Assembly: GCA_937890135.1 (NCBI GenBank)
Contig: CALBYC010000226.1
Span: forward strand, 1 to 25,700
Origin: an uncultured Parabacteroides sp.
GTDB lineage: Bacteria; Bacteroidota; Bacteroidia; Bacteroidales; Tannerellaceae
Reading direction: 5' to 3'
DNA: 25,700 nucleotides
The notes under the pieces are model-generated. The model had not been told where the DNA came from, made no database searches, and worked only from the letters and a program-made list of their open reading frames with translations. Made by a program: the position numbers and the translations under genes. The stretch's first letter is position 1; each line of letters opens with the position of its first letter. Positions 1 through 6,700 of the stretch are shown piece after piece.

Positions 1-1670
1 AAGTCATTTATCCGCCTACAATCTACCCGGTTTACCACAAAAATATCCCCATCAGGATATTGAACACATTCAACCCGGAAGCTCCCGGCACATACATATC
101 AAGGGAGAAAGAAAAACCTACGGGGAAAGCGTTGATAAAAGGCATTTCGTCCATTAACGACACTTGCTTGATTACCGTTCAAGGACTGGGCATGGTAGGA
201 GTCATTGGCGTAAACTACAGGATTTTCAAGACACTGGCAAAGAATGGCATCAGCGTATTTTTGGTCGCACAGGCCAGTTCCGAGAACAATACGACTTTTG
301 CGGTAAGAAATGCAGATGCCGACTTAGCCGTGCAAGTGCTTGACGAAGAATTTGCCATGGAACGTGCTCAAGGAGACATGAACGATACCATTGCAGAAAA
401 AGACTTGGCCACAGTTGCCATTGTGGGAGAAAACATGAAGCACACCCCTGGCATCGCAGGGAAATTGTTTGGGACTTTGGGACGTGCCGGAATCAGCGTG
501 AAAGCTTGTACGCAAGGAGCTTCCGAGACAAACATTTCCTTTGTCATCCGGAAAGAATATTTGAGAAAGGCATTAAACTCCATCCATGACTCCTTTTTCC
601 TTTCTGAATATAAGGTATTGAACCTGTTTGTCGTAGGAATAGGAACAGTCGGCAGCAACCTTTTGGAGCAAATCCGCATACAGCAGCCGAAACTGATGCT
701 TCAAAGCGGACTTAAGCTCAATATTGTAGGGATAGCCAATTCCAAAAAAGCCTTATTCTGCAGAGATGGCATCCAATTGGACAATTACAAACAAGAGCTG
801 CATGAAAAAGGCATCGATAGCAACCCTACGAAACTTTGCAACCACATTTTAGACATGAATATATTCAATGCCGTGTTTGTCGATTGCACGGCAAGTCCTG
901 AGGTTGCGGCATTGTACCGAAAATTGATGGACGGAAATGTATCAGTCGTGGCTGCCAATAAAGAAGCCGCCTCTTCAGCTTATGACAATTATCAGTTGCT
1001 GAAGGAAACGGCCCGCCACAGGGACATCAAGTTCCTGTTCGAGACGAATGTGGGCGCAGGACTTCCCATCATCAACACGATGAATGATTTGATAAACAGC
1101 GGAGATCATATTTTAAAATTAGAAGCTGTTTTGTCTGGCACATTGAACTTCATATTCAACACCGTCAGCGCGGACATCCCTCTAAGCAAAGCTATCCGGA
1201 TGGCAAAGGAAGCAGGCTATTCCGAACCTGACCCCCGCATTGATTTGAGCGGCAAAGATGTCATCCGCAAATTAGTGATATTGGCAAGGGAAGCAGGTTA
1301 TCGCGTGGAACAATCCGACGTGAAGAAAAACCTTTTTGTTCCTGAAAAATATTTCAAGGGGTCTTTGGAAGATTTCTGGAAGCATATTTCAGAATTGGAT
1401 GCGGATTTCGAAAAAGAACGAAAGGAAATCGAGGCAAAGAACATGCGGCTGAGATTCGTCGCCAAAATGGAAAATGGCGAATGCGAGGTTGGTTTGAAAG
1501 CAGTTGACAGCCATCATCCGTTCTTCGATTTGGAAGGGAGCAACAACATCATCATGATTTCCACGGAAAGGTATCATGAATACCCCATGATAATCAAAGG
1601 ATACGGCGCGGGGGCCGGTGTAACGGCGGCCGGTGTCTTCGCAGACATCATATCCATTGCCAACATTTGA
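1..1670 (+). CDS. thrA: Bifunctional aspartate kinase/homoserine dehydrogenase (5' partial)
   Basis: This enzyme catalyses the first and third steps from aspartate towards threonine and methionine: phosphorylation of aspartate, and NAD(P)H reduction of aspartate semialdehyde to homoserine. The frame is open from base 3 to the TGA at 1668-1670, giving 555 residues. The first residues (VIYPPTIYPVYHKNIPIRI) match the end of the aspartokinase domain, so the kinase start lies before the window and the TTG at 60 is not the true start. Next come two ACT-type regulatory segments (first about 150 residues seen), then the dehydrogenase with a nucleotide-binding GIGTVG loop near base 635, the ANKEA segment, FETNVGAGLP and LSGTLNFIFN. 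The C-terminus is complete. ACT domains imply feedback control by threonine, as known for the family. It is followed after 20 bp by an apgM-like remnant rather than an intact threonine gene. Confidence 0.97.
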   Translation, partial: VIYPPTIYPVYHKNIPIRILNTFNPEAPGTYISREKEKPTGKALIKGISSINDTCLITVQGLGMVGVIGVNYRIFKTLAKNGISVFLVAQASSENNTTFAVRNADADLAVQVLDEEFAMERAQGDMNDTIAEKDLATVAIVGENMKHTPGIAGKLFGTLGRAGISVKACTQGASETNISFVIRKEYLRKALNSIHDSFFLSEYKVLNLFVVGIGTVGSNLLEQIRIQQPKLMLQSGLKLNIVGIANSKKALFCRDGIQLDNYKQELHEKGIDSNPTKLCNHILDMNIFNAVFVDCTASPEVAALYRKLMDGNVSVVAANKEAASSAYDNYQLLKETARHRDIKFLFETNVGAGLPIINTMNDLINSGDHILKLEAVLSGTLNFIFNTVSADIPLSKAIRMAKEAGYSEPDPRIDLSGKDVIRKLVILAREAGYRVEQSDVKKNLFVPEKYFKGSLEDFWKHISELDADFEKERKEIEAKNMRLRFVAKMENGECEVGLKAVDSHHPFFDLEGSNNIIMISTERYHEYPMIIKGYGAGAGVTAAGVFADIISIANI

Positions 1671-1690
1671 CAAAAGAAACAGGGAAACGC

Positions 1691-1762
1691 ATGAAGACGG
1701 TAATTGTTTTTGGCAGAGCGATGGCAGATGAGTCTATCGTTAGAAGCCCTGGAACACGATGA
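1691..1762 (+). pseudogene. Probable remnant of apgM-like phosphoglycerate mutase/homoserine kinase start
   Basis: A 23-codon reading frame begins 20 bp after the thrA stop and reads MKTVIVFGRAMADESIV before ending at TGA 1760-1762. Cofactor-independent phosphoglycerate mutases of the ApgM type start with a pattern like MKxIIxxGDGMADxPI, with the metal-binding aspartate in GDGMAD. Here the spacing and most positions fit, but GDG has become GRA, and nothing resembling the remaining several hundred residues follows. In many Bacteroidales the order is thrA, an apgM-type gene and thrC, so both position and sequence fit a truncated second gene. The stretch 1763-1896 up to trpS holds no recognisable continuation; the overlapping 44-codon frame from 1728 to 1862 has no recognised similarity. 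The call rests on recall of the family motif, not on an alignment. Confidence 0.5.
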
Positions 1763-1860
1763 ATTCGCATGCCCGCATATCGAATCCCCCGGACGAGACA
1801 AGTCATGGAAAGAAAAAGAATGCGAAGCTGAAAGTGAAAACAAAGGAATACAAAATACAT

Positions 1861-1880
1861 AAACAGAAGCATTTCTGTTT
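1861..1880 (+). promoter_or_regulatory. 8-bp hairpin just upstream of trpS
   Basis: AAACAGAA (1861-1868) and TTCTGTTT (1873-1880) are perfect inverse complements around a GCAT loop. The hairpin ends 16 bases before the trpS ATG. It lacks a following U-run, so it could be an mRNA leader structure, a protein-binding site, or chance in AT-rich sequence. Confidence 0.35.
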
Positions 1881-1896
1881 CATAACAAACAAATAT

Positions 1897-2985
1897 ATGA
1901 GCAAAATTATTCTTACTGGAGACCGTCCCACAGGACGTTTACATTTAGGGCATTATGTAGGTTCACTCAAGAGACGCGTTGAGTTGCAGAACTCTGGTGA
2001 ATTTGACAAGATATATATCATGATCGCAGATGCCCAGGCTTTAACCGACAATGCAGACAATCCTGAAAAAGTTCGCCAGAATATCATCGAAGTCGCTCTG
2101 GACTACCTTTCTTGCGGGCTTGACCCCGAAAAGAGCACGATTTTCATCCAATCGCAAGTGCCGGAGCTATGCGAGCTGGCGTTCTATTACATGAACCTGG
2201 TTACCGTTTCCCGCTTGCAACGCAATCCGACTGTAAAGACGGAAATACAGATGAGGAATTTCGAGACAAGCATTCCCGTCGGTTTCTTCACCTATCCAAT
2301 CAGCCAGGCCTCGGACATAACCGCATTCAAAGCTACCACAGTGCCCGCAGGTGAAGACCAGGAGCCTATGTTGGAGCAAGCGAGGGAAATCGTACGCCGC
2401 TTTAATTCCACTTACGGTGAAGTATTGGTAGAGCCTTCCATTCTCCTGCCGAACAATTCGGCCTGCCTGCGTTTGCCCGGCACAGACGGCAAAGCAAAAA
2501 TGAGCAAGTCATTAGGGAACTGCATTTACCTGTCCGACACTCCCGAAGATGTCAAGAAACGTGTCATGAGCATGTTTACCGATCCGGACCACCTCCGGGT
2601 CCAGGATCCGGGGAAAATTGAAGGGAACACGGTTTTCACCTACTTGGATGCTTTTTGCAAAGACGAACATTTTGCCAAGTATTTCCCCGATTATGCCAAC
2701 CTGGACGAACTTAAAGCCCATTATCAACGCGGCGGACTGGGGGATGTAAAAGTCAAAAAGTTCCTGAACGCAATCCTGCAGGAAGAACTGGAGCCGATAC
2801 GTGAAAGAAGAAAGCAGTTCGAGCAAGACATCCCCGGCGTCTACCAAATGCTGAAGCGAGGAAGCGAGGTGGCAAGGGAGACTGCCGCCGCAACGTTGGC
2901 CGATGTCCGCAAGGCTATGCGAATTAACTACTTTGACGATGAAGAGTTAATCCGGACGCAAGCCGAGCAGAAACGAAACAAGTAA
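1897..2985 (+). CDS. trpS: Tryptophanyl-tRNA synthetase
   Basis: Charges tRNA-Trp with tryptophan using ATP in the cytoplasm. The protein has 362 residues. I place the start at ATG 1897, because the protein from there begins MSKIILTGDRPTGRLHLGH, with the class I HIGH-type signature HLGH close to the N-terminus as in all TrpRS. Translation from the upstream ATG at 1759 would add 46 lysine-rich residues with no family counterpart. The second ATP motif KMSKS lies in GTDGKAKMSKSLGN, and GEDQEPMLEQAREIVRRFN is the tryptophan/tRNA-binding segment of the short TrpRS type. Length is normal. No TAnnTTTG promoter is visible between thrA and trpS, so it may be read from upstream or from a different promoter type. 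Confidence 0.97.
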   Translation: MSKIILTGDRPTGRLHLGHYVGSLKRRVELQNSGEFDKIYIMIADAQALTDNADNPEKVRQNIIEVALDYLSCGLDPEKSTIFIQSQVPELCELAFYYMNLVTVSRLQRNPTVKTEIQMRNFETSIPVGFFTYPISQASDITAFKATTVPAGEDQEPMLEQAREIVRRFNSTYGEVLVEPSILLPNNSACLRLPGTDGKAKMSKSLGNCIYLSDTPEDVKKRVMSMFTDPDHLRVQDPGKIEGNTVFTYLDAFCKDEHFAKYFPDYANLDELKAHYQRGGLGDVKVKKFLNAILQEELEPIRERRKQFEQDIPGVYQMLKRGSEVARETAAATLADVRKAMRINYFDDEELIRTQAEQKRNK

Positions 2986-2990
2986 AGAAT

Positions 2991-3039
2991 GCTGCTGTCC
3001 AAAGCAGCAGCCGTTACCCTCTGCGGCTTTGGACGGCAG
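2991..3039 (+). other. Strong hairpin between trpS and pnuC with an alternative fold
   Basis: Bases 2992-3010 and 3021-3039 form an approximately 19-bp stem with one mismatch and one G-U pair around the loop CCGTTACCCT, starting six bases after the trpS stop. The 5' arm can also fold alone: GCTGCT (2991-2996) pairs with AGCAGC (3003-3008). The two folds exclude each other. There is no U-tract after the long stem, so it is not a standard intrinsic terminator. Confidence 0.6.
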
Positions 3040-3086
3040 GCAAAGATAATTTCATCGCATCCCCTTTCCCAAATCATAGGCAACAA

Positions 3087-3668
3087 ATGGAACACTCATT
3101 GGAACTGGTTGGAACAATCATCGGATTGTTTTATTTATGGTTTGAATACCGTGCGAGTATCTATGTATGGATAACCGGCATCGTCATGTATTCCATCTGT
3201 ATGATTATTTATTACCAAAACGGACTCTATGCAGACTTCGGAATCAGCCTTGGCTATTTCCTTATTTCCATATACGGTTGGTTCGTATGGAAACAACGCA
3301 AGCGGCCCCGGGAAAAAGAGAAGGAAACGGAATTAAAAATCACCTCCATCTCTACCTGCTTGTTACCCCAATTAATCGCATCCTTCGTCATGGTGCTCAT
3401 GGCAATCGCATGGGCATTGATCCACTATACAGAGAGAGATGTGGTTTGGCTGGATTCTTTCACGACATCCTTGAGCATTATCGGCTTGTGGATGTTGGCG
3501 CACAAATATGTCGAACAATGGGGCTGCTGGTTCATCGTGGCCATCGTCAGCTCCTGTTTATATGTCCATAAAGCGCACTATTTCACAGCCGGATTTTATG
3601 CCCTTTACGCCGTAATCAGCGTTTTCGGATACCGGAAATGGAAATGCATGATGGACTCCCCGTTATAG
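3087..3668 (+). CDS. pnuC: PnuC-family nicotinamide riboside/vitamin transporter
   Basis: An inner-membrane facilitator of the PnuC family, which moves nicotinamide riboside or, in the PnuT branch, thiamine; the imported vitamin is trapped by phosphorylation in the cell. The 193-residue protein is almost wholly hydrophobic segments, about seven, and carries the conserved aromatic motif in ISIYGWFVWK, with a charged loop (KQRKRPREKEKE) near residues 69-80. Length is typical. The start ATG at 3087 follows an AGG seven bases upstream. In Bacteroidales PnuC-like genes often sit with a TPP riboswitch and thiamine genes. I see neither here, so the substrate is undecided. The gene is 101 bp downstream of trpS, across a strong hairpin. 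Confidence 0.85.
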   Translation: MEHSLELVGTIIGLFYLWFEYRASIYVWITGIVMYSICMIIYYQNGLYADFGISLGYFLISIYGWFVWKQRKRPREKEKETELKITSISTCLLPQLIASFVMVLMAIAWALIHYTERDVVWLDSFTTSLSIIGLWMLAHKYVEQWGCWFIVAIVSSCLYVHKAHYFTAGFYALYAVISVFGYRKWKCMMDSPL

Positions 3669-3733
3669 GAACAGGCATCCTTCGCGGCTTGCCGCCACGG
3701 GCTGCCCGTTCCTATCCCTCCATACGATGGGGG
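3666..3733. terminator. Hairpins between convergent pnuC and macroglobulin genes
   Basis: TAGGAACAGGCA (3666-3677), overlapping the pnuC stop, pairs with TGCCCGTTCCTA (3703-3714) with one mismatch, and GCGG (3684-3687) with CCGC (3692-3695) forms an inner tip. A second small stem, CCAT-ACG-ATGG with flanking G-C pairs, spans about 3716-3733. Both lie in the gap between convergent genes, where a bidirectional terminator is expected, but neither is followed by a clear U-run. Confidence 0.5.
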
Positions 3734-3740
3734 ACTTGCT

Positions 3741-6700
3741 TCATTTTATTTCCACCTCCATGCCTTCCGTACGGCTGATGTACTCCGGAGCATACAAGCA
3801 TTGGATCGTGCTGATGCCACCTGCGTATTTCCCCGGACGAGAGACATAGGCCGGATATTCCAGCACGAACGTCCCCTCAGGAAGGTGCTCGATGTAGATG
3901 TTCTCCGAAAGGTCTCTCGTCGCTTGGTAATACCAAATCCCCTCACGGCATACCGTCCGTGACAATTGATCTACGGGTTCCATGCAAGCCGAACGGATAT
4001 CTTTCAAGAGGACATAGTCCATGGCCCTGTCCGAACGGATTGTCAAACGTACCACCACTCTGTCTCCTACTTGCAATGGCCGTCCTTCCGTCACTTGCTC
4101 CAAACGGCGCAGCCCATCTTCATGTTTCTCGATAAATAATTTCTTCTCCACATTCATCACTCCTTTATCCTTTTCCAAGGAGCTGAGCGGAGCAAAGTAT
4201 TGCGTATAAACCGCCCCCCAAGCCGGTGCGTCCCCTTCTTTTTTAACTTGAACCGTTCGTTGCCGGCTTTGCTTTAACTGTTCGTCAGGTAACGATACTT
4301 TCACATAACCCGTGGCGGCATTTCCTGCATCCGAACTCAAAGTTCTTCCGTCCCAATCAATCCGGCAATGATTGTCCGTGCCCAACCAATCACCTCCCGT
4401 CGAGAGCAAGGCATGGACGGCATCGATGGAAGCTCCGGTCGATTCCCAATTCTGCGTCCGTTTTTGCCCGATCAGCCACTGCTTCATTTGGTTCATCAGC
4501 TTTGCATCGGGTTGCATGTCCGCAAACAAAGACATAATCATGCAATGCGTTTCCAGCGGACCATGCGAACCGGCAAAATACGAACGGTTGTTCGCCCAAT
4601 ACATTCCTTTTTCACTATCAACCGTCGCTGTCCGCTTGAACCAATCCAAAATAGTCCCCGCCAATTTTCGGTTGCCATTCCTTACCATCAGCTTAGCAAT
4701 CATAGCCCGTCCGGGCAAACCATAATCATTCCAATGAGCTGCCGCTTTATTTTCATAATATTTGTACGCCTCATGAGATTTCCCCGTTTCCGGGACATCC
4801 CGGTAATAACTACGAACCAGCAAAGCATACAACTTGCCTTCGGAAGGAATCGACCCCAAAGACATATGCGCCATTTCCCATTCATATTCTTTTTGGATGG
4901 AATGATCGACATAAGCTAATGCATCGAATTGCATCCGCTTCTCCGCTTCCGTAAATTCCACAGCGTGCAGATCCACTAATCGGGCCATCACATCCAAGAC
5001 CTGCAATGTCATATCACGGCTGCTTCGCATCCCCGGCATCCAGCCCCAACCGCCATCTTCCTGTTGAGTCTCTTGGAGCTTCCCAAACACTTTGCGTTTC
5101 AAATCGCCGGCACGATTCATGTCGAACAATAACCGCAAGCGCTGTTTCTGTTCCGTTTCATTCTTGGCTTCCATCACCCAAGGGGTCTCTTCCAACAAGA
5201 TGCCCTTCAATTCGCTGTTCTTTTCCAGATTGGACAACAGAGTTTCCGTATTGGCCCCCTCGGCGTCCCATCGGTCAATGACTTGCCGTATCTTCGGATT
5301 GGAACCCGCAATGTACTGGGACAAAGTATTGCTGTAATAGACAGCCAGCAGACTGAGCAAATCCTCGCTGTCGCTTATGTCCAATGTAGCCAATGCCTGC
5401 ACGGCATACCACACAGGATTGGCCGTCATTTCCAAAGTTACCCTATACGGATTCTCCACAGCCTGGCGAGGTAATCGGACATGCGTTTCTTTTTCATCCA
5501 TCAGATAGAACGGGATGCTTTCCGTGACTAATATCTGCTTAGACAATACAGGCAGCAGGCGCTGCTCCCCATCATTACCTTCGGATGTCTTGGCCATGAT
5601 ACGGCAACCCAAGACACCAAAGCAAGACCAATCCGCAACAGGGATGCTCCACTGAATCGTTTCCATACGGTCGCCAGCTGATGAAGCAAAAGGCTTTTCA
5701 GCCCGGTAAAGGATGTTTTCATTTTCCGGTACAAACAACTCCAACGACACGTGTCCCTCAATTTCTTTGCCTGACTGGTTCAACAAATGAGTTGAAACCG
5801 TCACCAAATCGCCTTCTCGCAAGAAACGGGGCAAGTTAGGCTGTACCATAATCGGCTTGTTCGATATAATCTCTTTCGACCAATACCCATACTTCAAACT
5901 ATCCGTATGAGCCAGCAGTTGCAACTTCCAAGTCGTATTGCTCTCGGGCAAGGTAAAATCAAAAGACACTTCTCCTTTCCCATCGGTTTTTAATACAGGA
6001 TAAAAGAAAGCTGTCTCAGCAAAGTCCCTGCGCAAAGAAGAAGGGACTATCCTTCCATCATTTTCCTCATCGGATTCTTCAGGCAGCGCTTGTTCGACCA
6101 TGGCATCTTCTACAAAACTATCGCCTTCAACGGCCATGGAACGCATCATCAACTGATTCTTCATCCGCACACCTCCAGTTACAGCCCCTTTACTCGGAGC
6201 GTTAATCCATGGAGTTGTCCAACTCAACAATTCATGCCACGGCTTAAACAAATCATCGTATTGGTAATAATAAGGGGAAACAAAACCTCCATTTCTCAAA
6301 TCATCCTTGGATGAAGATTCAAAAGCTTGTCCGGAACGGAATCTTGCGAACCTGAGCAAATAGTGGTGTTCGGGCGCAAATACCCAAGAATGTCCAGCAA
6401 TGGCATCCAATGAAGCATCGTACATGCTTGCCAATACTTCAGCTTTCACAGCCGTTGAATCAGCTTGCAACAAACGGAATTTCCAAGTTTCAAGACTGCC
6501 AGGCAGCAAATAATCCCGGAAAGTTTCGGGGATAATCGTTAATTTACGATTTGGTTGTTTGCGGGTTATAGAAGCATTCTCCGTAATCAATCTTCCATCA
6601 CGAATATAAGTAAATGAAAGCGTGATGCCATCTCCATAACTATCTTTATAACAAATCGGGAAAGAACGGTTTTCATTCCCCATCCGTACAATCTCCCGGT

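Noticed and set aside
60..62. TTG as start of the first gene
   Set aside because: The frame is open back to base 3 and the upstream residues match the aspartokinase domain, so the gene runs in from outside the window.
1759..1896. N-terminal extension of trpS from ATG 1759
   Set aside because: The extra 46 residues are lysine-rich with no TrpRS counterpart; ATG 1897 places the HLGH motif correctly.
3041..3048. CAAAGATA, a minus-strand TATCTTTG promoter box
   Set aside because: It points into the 3' end of trpS, where no minus-strand gene exists; probably chance.
2989..3174. 61-codon plus-strand frame overlapping the hairpin and pnuC
   Set aside because: Its first half is hairpin sequence and the rest is an out-of-frame reading of pnuC.
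4368..4919. 183-codon plus-strand frame inside the macroglobulin gene
   Set aside because: It is antisense to a conserved coding region and has no recognisable protein features.
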